A stretch of DNA of 64,000 bases from Glossina fuscipes (lineage: Eukaryota > Arthropoda > Insecta > Diptera > Glossinidae): the NCBI RefSeq assembly GCF_014805625.2, contig NW_023998416.1:18782065-18846064 (forward strand). The letters are read 5' to 3'. Under the pieces are notes generated by a model. That model was not told where the DNA came from, did not search any database, and was given only the letters and a program-made list of their open reading frames with translations. The position numbers and the translations under genes are program-made. Shown piece after piece: positions 28,160 through 38,900 of this stretch (position 1 is its first letter; each line of letters starts with the position of its first letter).

Positions 28160-28320
28160 TTTTAAGCGGCTAACTAGAACGGACTACCATCTAGTACTGG
28201 TCCATCTTTCTGCAATGTAGACGAGCACTTAGCAACAGTATCGGCGGTATAAGCAGCAATTGAATATCCTGCACGCCTTAGGCTTTCGTTCTTTTCCACT
28301 TCTCGCAAAAAAGTTATCTG
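28160..28320 (-). pseudogene. Terminal-exon-like fragment of an unrecognised protein
   Basis: On the minus strand an acceptor-like TTGTAG precedes an open segment containing FLREVEKNESLRRAGYSIAA and then TADTVAKCSSTLQKDGPVLD, ending in a stop codon. The composition is clearly protein-like (charged helix, then a serine/lysine tail) in otherwise non-coding DNA. I cannot name the family. It sits 0.4 kb from the Wdr24 fragment and has the same orientation, so it may belong to the same patchwork of displaced exons. Confidence 0.35.
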
Positions 28321-28518
28321 CTACAAGTCGTTTATTAATTGAAAATATAATGAAGTTGAAAAACATTTCCCAACTCTAAGTTATCTTAATTAGGAACTTA
28401 TCCGATTCCACAATTATTTTCTTAATTTCAAAAGTGCGCCCTTTCGTTCTTTTAGCGGACATCTATCCTTAAGCTCTTCGTAGGAAACTTATAACTCCGA
28501 GCAGAATGATAGGAAAAC

Positions 28519-28730
28519 AAGTAAGAAAGTTATATTCGGCATGGGCCGAATCGTGCATACCCACCACTATGCTTTTCGTATTCTACTCTCCAAGCTCTTT
28601 TATTTGATACCCATATCGCTGGCATTATTAAGAACAAATTAATCAACCAGGTCGCGGTGCATACCATATTCATTTTGGGGTGAACCCATTGTTACGTAAT
28701 TTTTACCATCCATATTCCAATCCTGAAGGT
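28519..28730 (+). repeat. Dispersed repeat family B, subtype 2 (head)
   Basis: It begins ACAAGTAAGAAAGTTATATT and continues with GCATACCCACCACTATGCTT. An inverted, closely matching copy lies at 57.48-57.61 kb. Its right boundary abuts the Wdr24 fragment. It resembles a widespread dipteran non-autonomous element type, but I cannot assign a named family. Confidence 0.55.
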
Positions 28731-28769
28731 AAAATTCCTATATTTTTAACAAACTATTTTTACCTCAAA

Positions 28770-29301
28770 GAGCACCTTAATTTGTTTGTCTCTGCTCCCT
28801 GTGGCCAACCAATTATTTGTTGAATACCAACCACAGGTATAAATTGGACCACTGTGTGCTGTAAATTGTAACAAGCACTTCTCACCCCTTTTTAAATTAA
28901 ATTGTATTAATTAAAGCAAATTTTGTTGTTATAGCACGTAAGAATTACTACCTTCTTAAGTCCCATAATTGGACAGTACCATTTTCTGATACAGCCGAGA
29001 ATACGTTATTACAATGCGGGCTAAATTTCACATCTCTAACTGATTCTGAATTACTGTAAAATGTGTAAATAGCTTTATCGCAACGCGTATCGAAGCATTT
29101 GATAGTACCATCTTGGTAACCTGAAATCAAAATATTCGCTTCACCGCTATGAAATGTAACCGTATGAGCGGTGCCTTCATGGTCATTGTACACTAGCAAT
29201 TGCTTTTATCTCCCAAACTTCGATATATCCCATACCGAAACAACTCCGTTTGTAGCCGCGGTTGCTAATATATTACTGTCCACAGCACTCCTTGCTACAT
29301 T
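28770..29301 (-). pseudogene. Wdr24: Wdr24 (GATOR2 subunit) gene fragment, broken
   Basis: Wdr24 is a WD40-repeat subunit of GATOR2, which regulates TORC1 at the lysosome. The minus strand encodes DSNILATAATNGVVSVWDIS, then LVYNDHEGTAHTVTFHSGEA, SGYQDGTIKCFDTR, SNSESVRDVKFSP and FSAVSENGTVQLWDLRR. After an intron-like gap (GTAGTA donor near 28951) come QFTAHSGPIYTCGWY and NNWLATGSRDKQIKV. These are consecutive WD repeats of Wdr24, covering well under a fifth of the normal protein. A TAA replaces the expected glutamine codon in FGR*KQL, so the frame is interrupted. The intron position is retained, indicating a DNA-level copy, not a retrocopy. No further Wdr24 exons are seen nearby. Confidence 0.75.
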
Positions 29302-29419
29302 TTAAAGAGAATCGTATTAAGCAATAAAAAAAAAGGAAGAAAGTAATTATATTAATTGCAATTTAATTTTTATACGCTTATTCTCACATTTTTCGCTTAT
29401 TCTCGTATGCACCCAAATT

Positions 29420-29600
29420 TTTATACACGGCATTTTCGGCGGCTGAACGTTGCAAAGAAGCAAAGCATCCCTTGAAGGTCGTCGACGCCGAAAAACGTTT
29501 CTTTGAATGTCAAGATTGCGGCAATCGTACGGCTACAGTTTTCAAATTGCCGAAAACTAGTTGTAAAAACTGTCAATTGTCCCCTTTTTTATTTAGGTGA
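29420..29600 (+). pseudogene. Mcm10: Mcm10 zinc-binding region fragment
   Basis: Mcm10 is a replication initiation factor that loads polymerase alpha. Plus-strand translation gives CKEAKHPLKVVDAEKRFFEC, then QDCGNRTATVFKLPKTSCKNC, matching the C-terminal CCCH/zinc-ribbon region of Mcm10, where the spaced cysteines bind zinc. Only about 55 residues are present. No start, no neighbouring Mcm10 exon and no helicase-binding or OB-fold domain are seen, so this is an isolated gene shard. Confidence 0.65.
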
Positions 29601-29668
29601 ATATTGAAATGGAAAAACTTGGAAAGAATGAAATTATAAAGAAGTTTGCTTTCATCTTTTCATTTAAG

Positions 29669-29962
29669 TTCATTGCAGTGCTTTGCCTTATATGTCTGAA
29701 ATGGTAGGTAAAAAGTTGTACATATTGTACATATCTATAAATCAATCAATAATCGTATAATAGCTGAATAAAATTAATTGTTTACTTTATCATGCTGATA
29801 CGCATTACCACGCATTACATTGATTAATATAATACTTAGGTAGGCTATTCGGGACCGATTTATATGACACATCCAACAAAGGCTATAGCACCAATATTAT
29901 TACAAGATATGCGTAAAGTGGCTGTGGAACGTAAAGGCGAATCAAATTTCTTCACCACCCAA
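29669..29962 (+). pseudogene. IntS11: IntS11 (Integrator endonuclease) gene fragment, two exon pieces
   Basis: IntS11 is the metallo-beta-lactamase/beta-CASP nuclease of the Integrator complex. The first piece (to 29707) reads HCSALPYMSEMVG, corresponding to the family's DHCGALPYFSEMVG. A donor GTAAAA follows, and the next piece begins at 29844 after TAG, reading [20 protein letters not shown], then [20 protein letters not shown]. The join is in phase. The match stops abruptly at about 29962, where the next expected residues (MIKDCMKK) are replaced by unrelated sequence. It is a truncated, intron-containing DNA copy. The HCSAL glycine-to-serine difference is near the active-site loop. Confidence 0.72.
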
Positions 29963-29997
29963 ATTGATTCACCGGAAAGTCGGAATTTTCATCATTT

Positions 29998-30115
29998 CTT
30001 CTTCATTTCCATCTTCGTTTTCCGGTGGACGGCATTCTTTTCACGGTTTTCCACACCACCTTTGAGGTACCGTGCCAGGCGCGTTGCCAATTGTTTTAAA
30101 TGGCTACCCTTTAGG
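29998..30115 (-). pseudogene. Basic terminal-exon-like fragment, unrecognised
   Basis: After a TGGTGTAG acceptor-like site the minus strand encodes [20 protein letters not shown], then [21 protein letters not shown] and a stop. The lysine/arginine-rich C-terminus suggests a nucleolar or nucleic-acid-binding protein, but I cannot identify it. It abuts the broken end of the IntS11 piece, so the breakpoint lies near 29963-29998. Confidence 0.35.
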
Positions 30116-30221
30116 CCTACACCATTATATACATAAATACATATTTTACAATTATAGTAATTTAATATATGCATCATACATTGCATTAACAAACATTAAT
30201 ATAATATAATAATAATATACA

Positions 30222-31840
30222 TTAATAAAATATACTTATGACTTGTCCGGAAGTTGCTTGGAGAATGATGACACGTTGCAAACCGGCTCTTTCGCCGCGT
30301 ACCGCCAATTTTATTGCATAACCCAGCAGGTTTCTTCGGTGCTCCACCCCATTTGCGCAGCATCCTTGCGTTTTGAGGAATGTCAGTTTTTTTAACGCGG
30401 TTACTTGGATATTTTTTCCAAGATTTCTATCAGGCATACATTCGTCGAAAATTTCGTATACTATATTATAGACGGCTTTAAACGTTTTTTGAACGTTTTC
30501 TTTAAAAATTCCGCTTTAAAGTATCTCTACGATAATATGTTGTTATCGTACTTATTTTTTGTAACAATTTGGCCGCGTACTCTCTTGCACGCGTTTTTTT
30601 TTGGTTATTGTCGGTTCATTTAAGCATGCGTTGCATTTCATTTCATTCCTAATGTATTTGCCTACAGCATACCTCGTCATCAGCCTGAAATATCCGGTAT
30701 GCTGTAGCGTTCGTCGGCGAGCTCCTACGTTTTTGTATGGAACGCCGTCCAGGCCGAGTGGCCGAAACTCTTGATCGGCCTGTTTTGGGATTCTGTAGTC
30801 TAACGTTTCGATTAGGTCGTAGTCCCCGGTCGTTCCATGTTCTTGCATCCAATGTTCTCTTTGTTTCGCCATTAATCGCCGCGCCAGGAGTTCGATATCG
30901 GGTTCCGACCTCGTTCTCTTCCTGTAAGTTGGAGCAACATTGCACGCAAACCTTTCTATTATATCTTGCCTTACCCTGTACTCTGCAACTGAAATTTCAG
31001 AGTAAGCACGTAGTAACTTGTCAACAATTTTGATGAAGTTCGCGTCTCGATGGGGAGCAGAGTTGCGGTTAAATGCCTTTGGAAAAATTTATAGGCTTCT
31101 TCTATTCTTTTAATTCGCCTTTTCGCCCCTCCCAATTGGATGCGTTGATGGTCTTTCTATGGAAGACGTTTACAAATCTTGTTGCCGCCTTTATATATTT
31201 GTACGTCCGTTCCACCATCGGACCTCTGACTATATTTCTGTTCATAGCCGTTTTGATGAACGCTGGCGTAGCGTTGGCGTAGTAGGCGATGTACACAGGA
31301 AAATCCACAGGAATCACGACCGATGGTACTACACCTCTATCTATCCAATAGTCGTAAATTTTTTTTTTGGTCTTTGAAATAATGCTTTTTTAAATTTGCG
31401 GTTATTTCGTGGTCGTATAGCTTGTTTCCTTTCATATGTGCATAGAAGGCTTTCGCCAGATGGATATAGTCGTATATCAGGCGGAATTTAATAACTCGTC
31501 CCACTTGGTTTTTTTTCCGATAGATGCCATTGTTGAAGCATTCCATCATCTTTCTATTTTGATTGGATCGGTCGGTAACCACCGCCTTAATGTCGAGTCC
31601 CATGTCCGCCGCCAAGCCAATATAATCATCTAATAATTTTGAGCCTTTATTCCACTTTATGGCGGGATATGTGCCGAGTAGCATATTGAACGACGTTAAT
31701 ATGCTGCGGACTCCTATCACAAATACCGTCCTGTATATTTTTTCTTTGCTACCCTCAATATAGTCGCATCCGATAAGCCTATCTTCCTCATCTAAATATT
31801 TTGTTCGTAGGTTCTTGTACATCTCGTCTATCTAGAGCGT
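30222..31840 (-). pseudogene. Decayed transposase, resembling P-element/THAP9 type
   Basis: The longest open piece (31337-31822, about 161 aa) has LLDDYIGLAADMGLDIKAVV, then TDRSNQNRKMMECF and RLIYDYIHLAKAFYAHMKGN. This order (an aspartate in a VVTD strand, then a YDYxHLxK helix) recalls the RNase H-like DDE core and GTP-binding insertion boundary of P-element/THAP9 transposases. A frameshift in an A run near 31360 moves the frame to 31102-31336. Further pieces at 30552-30960 include GYFRLMTRYAVGKYIRNEMK, then CNACLNE, similar in layout to the P-type C-terminal part. More open sequence follows to 30222. No N-terminal THAP zinc finger is recognised. Assignment to this superfamily is by resemblance only, but a degenerate coding element is well supported. 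Confidence 0.45.
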
Positions 31841-31985
31841 TACTATTTTGTCGTGAGGAGTTAATCAACTCACGACTTCTCGCAGTGTCTCCACATCCGG
31901 CACTGCGGCCGCTGTTCTTTCCTAGACTGCGGGCTCTTCAGGCTGGTCTGCTTCATGTCTTTGTCTTTTTCTTGGCGGACTCTGT

Positions 31986-32066
31986 GTGGGGGTTGATTAT
32001 TGTTCGCTGTATGTGGGAGTTGATTGCCGTACGATGCATGTGGGGGTTGATTGTTGTTCGCTGTAT
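31986..32066 (+). repeat. 27-bp minisatellite, three copies
   Basis: The unit TGGGGGTTGATTATTGTTCG (first 20 bases) repeats three times with a 27-base period. On the minus strand it would read NNNQPPH-type residues and stays in frame. It lies at the N-terminal side of the transposase remnant. Confidence 0.8.
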
Positions 32067-32139
32067 CTTCCCTGTAGGTTTTTGCTGCCATCTTTGCAAT
32101 GCTTGCATTGCCTTTGCGGATGTCGAAGGTCTCTCGTCG

Positions 32140-32330
32140 TAAAAGTGTACAAGTGGACACAGTGGACAGACTAGATGGCTAAGTGAATTCAGAATTTCAC
32201 ATTGAAAAAGAATATATGTACTTTATAGGTTCTCTGAAGCTTGCTTTCGGCTGTTACATACATTATGGAAAAAAACAAAATGACTATATTTCCATTTTGC
32301 AGTGGTGCAAATAATAGGCATTGAAATAAA
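32140..32330 (+). repeat. Dispersed repeat family B, tail-type copy
   Basis: It contains GGACAGACTAGATGGCTAAG, then TATGTACTTTATAGGTT and CTGAAGCTTGC. These are shared, in order, with 37.14-37.25 kb and 52.50-52.67 kb. Confidence 0.6.
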
Positions 32331-32933
32331 AATAATTTTCAAGATCTACTATGACTCTACTTGTTGAGGATTAAGAATTTATTCTTTTCATTTTCTGCAT
32401 TTTTTATTTGATGTGTTCAATGTTATTTAGGTTTATGTCGAAGCTAAGTAAACCGATAAAATTAGAAATCGACTCTGCTCTCGCAATAAATTATCGAATT
32501 TTATTCTTCAAAACAACTCGTTTTGTTCAATTAAAAATACGTTTGCTTAGATTTTTTAAAATTTACTTAAAGTAATAGATTCTTAATTAAAACGAACTAA
32601 TTTCAATTATAAAAGTTTTCACAAAATTCAATTTAATACAAAAGAGAGGCGAAGCGTTACATTTACATTAAGAAAAATCAAAAGACAGAGAGAAAGGAAG
32701 AGAAAGAAAAATTGTTTTGGTTAAAATTAAGGAAGCAAAAGCAAACTTAAAAGCTATTATGAATTAATAAGTTCCAGTTTCGTTGTATAAAAATATTTCG
32801 GCGTATTTAGTGGCTTTTAACGTTAACTGCTTATATAGCTATAAGTGGCATTTGTTTGACTAATACATTTTATATATACATATATCGGTATATACAAGGA
32901 AATCGGAAATGATAACACAGATAGTTGTTGATA

Positions 32934-32939
32934 TTTATT
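32934..32939 (-). terminator. Candidate polyadenylation signal for diaphanous
   Basis: AATAAA on the minus strand lies 9 bases past the diaphanous stop codon. That is very close; a more distal signal may be used instead. Confidence 0.3.
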
Positions 32940-32947
32940 GGAAAGCT

Positions 32948-35900
32948 TCAGGCGGAACCCATTAAAGCTTCGTTGGTCATTAATTCGTGTGGCACCAGAT
33001 TACCAGGGTTTACTCTTGTCCGCGAACGACTACGACTTAGTTGCGCACGTCTCTCGGCACCCGCCGGTCTTTGTCTCCTTTGCTGACGATTGTTGCGAAT
33101 AAGTACGGTCGAGCCCGTTTGTAGTGCTTCCATTAAACTATCCATAACACCTTCTTGCGCTTGGGCTGCGTCTATATCCACCAAAGCCAATTTGCGTTGT
33201 TGTCTTTCTTGTTGTTCACGCAGGGATTGTTTATGAGCCTCTTGCATGCGACTCTTTCTTTTCTCCTCATCCCGCAGCCTAACAATTTCCTGATGTGCAT
33301 GCACAAAACCATCTTTGAAGCTTTTAATGTCGGCGAAGAAATCTTCCATCGTATATTTTGTGGGATCGAAAGCAAAATATTCACCCAAATCTTTGAACAA
33401 TTTTTCCATTTGTACTTGCATTTTCCCTAAAAAAAAAAAAAAAAAAAAAAAAAATCGAAAAAGAAACAAATTTATGGAATTTGCTCACCAATTTTTGCTT
33501 TTTGTCCTAACATACCTAATACGTCCACTTGTTGTCTACAATCGTTCGCAAATTGACCCATAACCTGACAAAATTTATCATCGTCGCATTGTGGGATTTT
33601 ATTATTTTGCAAATCTGTCTCCAAATTTTTCACGGCTGCATTCATTTGTCGCATTGACTTTTGTAAGACGTCTAAGTTAACACGTGACGCTTTATCTACA
33701 TGGGACAAATCCTCGTAGAATGTTAAAGCGTCCGGAAATTTCTTTTCCACCACATCGACTAGGAAATGCAATAGAGTCTGTTTGTTTTCCGCGTCCTTTG
33801 TGCCTGTAAGTTTTGTTAGGTAGGAAATCTCAAAACCGTAGGCCGGCTCGCTTTTGGATCCAGAATTCATGTAGTTACCCATTAGCAAAATAAGTTCCAA
33901 TATTTTGGAAAACTTTTTACTATTACGAACCTCTTCGCAAGCTGCCGTCCCAGCCACGATATTCGGTTTTACATCCTGCATTTGGTCATCGAAGGTTAAT
34001 TTAAAGTGCAAATTATGCAGACGTGGCAATAAGCGTTTAATTTCGCCTGGAATGGAGATAAATAAGAGTTTGTGCGTTGATACTTGTAAAATTGCACTAC
34101 ACATTACCTATAGTAGCTGCAAATTGTTCAATAGGTGGTAAAGGTTCTCCTTTCGCTTTGATATCTTGCAGACGTTTCAACTGTTCAGGTGGCGGAAGAT
34201 ACTGTATAAGTTGTTGCAGTATATTGTAAGACAATATGTCGGTATCACAGCGTAGTAGACAAATTTTAATCTGCTCATAAGACAAATGCTTAAGCGATCC
34301 ACCTAAAAGAATGGAAAGGTTTTGTGCCGCTTTGCTATCGAGCACCTTTAGGTCAACATTTTTTTTGCTAAGTGTAGCCGCCTTATCAACAGAGTCTTTT
34401 GGCTCTTTTTTTATTGGCTTTGAGGAGAATTTAGCTGAAAGTTCAGCTAATAAATCTTCCGATACTAGTTTGTCTTCTTGGCATTTGACCCAAAAAGATT
34501 TTTCACTTATATTGTGCGGTAATATAGCTTTCCAATTTGCCTTTTTCATAGGATTTTTAACTTCCCACTTCTTTTTCGGCTTCAAACCCTGAGGTAGCAC
34601 GGGGATCATTGGATTGAACATAGGTGGAGGACGCGGTCCGCCCATACCTCCTGGCATGGGCGGAGGCGGAGGACCGCCCATGCCCGGCATAGGTGGTGGC
34701 CGAGGGGGATTGCCCATACCAGGCATGGGTGGAGGTGGTGGTGGCCTTGGTCCACTCATGGCAAGCATTGGTGGCGGTGGTGGAGGCGGTGGCGGCGGTC
34801 CACTGCCCGGCCCTGTTGGCGGCATTGGTATATTAACCTTTGGCAATTTATTAGGTGATTGTATCACGCCGCCGCTGGCTTCCATTAGTTTAATTTTCTC
34901 CTCTAGATGAGCAACCTTGGCTTCAGCCTCCTGCTTTGCTATTTCCAATAATTCAATTTTTTTTTCATATTCCTCGGACCGTTTCATTTCTTTGGCCTTA
35001 GACTTTTCAACGATATCGTCCAACAACAGGGAGGTATCAATGTTAAAATTTCGATTTTCGAAATTCGGATCACAGTATCCATCGTGAAATACTATTTGAG
35101 ATATACACTCTTCTATTAATTGGTAGTAAGCGGGTCGTATGTAAAAGTCATCGCGTATGTACAGTAAGTGCTGCATAATGGAAAGGAAATACGGTTCAGC
35201 TGGTGTATCTGTGACAAGATTTTTAATCACCTCAAAACAATCGGTTACGTCATCCATATTATAGCTAACATTATCGAAACGTTGTATGAATGCTTCGAAA
35301 TCATCTTCGCGTATCTCATTAAAGATTTTGAAATGTTTTTTTAAAGCATCATTATTGCTAGTCTCGACGATCTTTTTAAAATCGTCCAACTTTTCATATA
35401 AGCCCATACGCATGATTTCACAACGTAGATGTAAACGAAAATTCAAATCACTCGGCGTATTCGTTAACGTATTAATAAATATTAAACTGTGACAGGCTAG
35501 TTCTCGACGGGAATCGTATTTCTCTTGCACGAAGAGGGCGTTAACGATGGGTCTGAAACGTTCGCTAGACTTGTACGATGCAGAAGCGGCTGTGGTAATC
35601 GCCCTTAGGACTTTTTCGTATCCATTACGTTCGGGAACTAAGCAGAAAGAGGCCAACAATTTTACCGCTTCACACATAGCACTTGGCTTGCGAGGATCAA
35701 GCGATTGAGCTAGTAGAAGAACAACCGAATGTTGATCGGGGGTAAGCACCAAATTTAAGCCCCATGTATTATTCATTATAGCTTTCAAGCAACGTATGCA
35801 CTCCAACTCGATCCGATCGAAGGCACGTTCCTTTTTGCAACGACCCAATAAATTAATAATTTCGTCGATACCCTCCTCTCCGAATTCCTTAATCCATGAA

Positions 35901-38900
35901 AGAGGGTTATTAGTGAGAGCTACTCGTAAACTCTCAACACATCCGTAAATTTTATGTTCGCTGTGCTCGTGATTACGCAAATACTCTATATAATCGAAGG
36001 GCTTTTCGAATTTCGAGTTAGCTCGATGCTCGAGAGAGTTTTTCCCTGCAATGAAAAAGAAAAGTGAATAAATAAATTGTGTTTTTATGACAGTTTATTA
36101 CTACTTTTAGGCTTAAATATGTACTTCTTGTCAAGATATGATTTACATCTATGTATACATATGCCTTGCATTTTTTATTTAGACTTTGGTTACGCATTGT
36201 ACATATTGTACGTTCTTCTTATCAGACTATGTAACCTCATTTTTTTTTTCGCTTATTATTGAGTATCAAAGTTAAATTTGAACGCTAGTTTGAACAAATG
36301 TTAGCTCATAGAGAGTGACAGCATGTACCTACCGCCCAAAATGACGCTGGGGTTTTGCATCATAAAACATTTTCGAATTACATTCAAGAAGATTGGCACT
36401 AAATTCTGGGAATCATGTCTAATTAGAGGTTTCGTGATCGTGTGGCACTTTACTTAAGCTTAGTTCATGTTCTCGCAATCGTGGCAAAATCGTGGCAATG
36501 ACAAAATGTTCCGAAGTTGAATAGCTTTACATATCCTACTCAGGCTGAAAGGGTTTTTCAATATCTAGAAAATGGAAAAAGAGTATTTCTAAAAGTATTT
36601 CACTTTCTGGATGAAATCAAAGAAGAAATTATTTCTCTACAATTTTCGTTAGCCTCATGCAAAGGCAACTCTATCAATTTATTAATCTTTTACTGGCAAT
36701 AATCCCATAAGAACTCCTAAAGAAGTCCTAAAGGAAAGATCAAGCTGTTTGAAAGATCGGATACAAGTAAGAAAATTATATTCGATTGGGACGGACTCTT
36801 TTTGCACTCTTACTACTGCCTTAAGAAAAAGACTATAAAGAAGAGAAGAAGAACTTAATTCTCATACTATATAACATCGGATGGGTGCGGCTCTTCTCTT
36901 TTTAGAATAAATTTGGAAATTTATATGACGGGCATATTGTACTCTATGAGTAACAAGCGGAAAACACGGAAAGAAAAGATGTTAACCGTTTCTGTTGCAT
37001 AAGCGTTTGGGCGCTGTAGGCATACCCTTTGACCAATTGAAGTCATTTTCATTTTGTTCTACAAATTTTTAGGCGATATCTTTATATTTGTGTGGATCAT
37101 GGGAATATTTACAGCAGATGCTACATAGTAGGGCAGGTGGACAGACGGACATGCTTAAATACATTCCGAATTTGACGTTGATCAAGAAGACATATACTTT
37201 ATGGTGTTTTTAAAGCTTGCTTCTGGGGGCTATAAGGGTTTCGACAATAACAATAAAATGTAATCTAATGTAATATAATATTGAGCGGGTGTGGCCAACT
37301 TTTATACAATTATTATAGCATCAATCATAGAATATGCGTTCAAATTTTTATGGGTATAACTGCTGCAATTTTTCTAACTGTTTTATTTTGATGAGGCAGA
37401 AGTGTTCTTAGTTTACGTGGTACAGTAGGCGTGTTCCCCGAACGATTGGCCAACTTTCAATACTAACTTGCAGGCAAAAACTGGCAATGTTTCAACTAAA
37501 TAGAAAGTCGATAGCTTCTTTTCCGGCCAGGGAATGTTTAAAAGAGACATTGCACAGACGGCCGTCTGGACATGCTTATGTCGATCTAGAATTTGGTACT
37601 GATCAAGAATGTATATATAGTTCGTGAGAAGTTTCGTTCTGGGCGTTGCAAACGATTTGACAAATTAAATATATCCCTCATATTTCTTTAATGGATATAA
37701 TAAAGTTAAATTTAGATAAGTGTCTGTAATCTGGGTATTCGCGTCAAAACGCTAAAAATACACAGGAATACAATTTTTGTACAATTTTTCGAAATATTGA
37801 GATGCGAAAAAAATAGTAATTTTTTTAATTAATTTTCTAAAGTGATTTTTTAAATTTTGCTTATTTTTGAAAGCCATCAAGTTTTTATACCAAATTATGA
37901 AAATAACAGAAATACGAATTAATACGTTATAATCAAAGAAAGCCGATCGTGAGATATCCTACGGCGCCATTTTCATTATAAAATACCAAAATTAGACTTA
38001 TCGTCGTATCAAGATTTAATTTTGATGAGAACTCTTATATAAGAGAAGACATAAAATGCAGATCGCCTTGGCCCAAATTTGGTACAGTAAATTTTGTACA
38101 TTTTCATCATTTATACCTCATTGTCACAAAGGTCTCCCATAAGAACATTTGGGTGGCAGGAGGTTTAAAAAGGTTCATTTCACCAACTTTTCCTGAGAAA
38201 TGTTAAAAACGGCGTATACCATATATAGAATGGATTTACGGGCGAGTTATAGACGGACTTGTATTGATTTACAGCGTGATTGTGAAATAATTGGTTCAAT
38301 CAGAGACGGATCTAACTCAAACGTCGTGTTGGGCAAACGATTGATACCACCCTGTTACCGTAATAAAACGAACCGGTTCTTCCCTTTAAGCGCCTGATCA
38401 ATGTTGATAAGCGATAACATTTGCTATGTTTTATTGGATCGGGCATTTAATTTAGCATCTTTTGCGAATTAATCTGCTCACAGAGCATAGTCCAAATTAA
38501 ATGTAAATATTGACATATGTTTAATCAAAATCGATCCGTCAATCAAAAGATTTTATGTGTGCCTCAGGTGCCTAAATGAATGTTCTATAAATTAACTTTC
38601 AAAGTCATGAGCATCGAAATATTCAAACTAAACTAAACGAAATGTAAATTTATGACTCAATGACGCAAAGAGCCTCAAGTGTGCAATGCATGCAAATTGT
38701 ATTCCAATAATGCGCAACTGTTTGCTTATTTTTCGCAATAAAATATTTTCAGATTACGAGGCCAATACGACAAATAACCGTGCTAGAGATATACAGCCAT
38801 ATTTGGGGCAAAATTACACAAAAGTTACAAGGTTCAAACATATCTGTCCATGCGCGACCTACTGGAATTGCAATTACGCTCATAAAACTCGTGAGAAGAA

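Noticed and set aside
30737..31033. Plus-strand ORFs at 30.7-31.4 kb and 31.4-32.2 kb
   Set aside because: Antisense of the decayed transposase, without domains of their own.
34614..34910. Glycine-rich plus-strand ORF
   Set aside because: It is the antisense of the proline-rich FH1 region of diaphanous.
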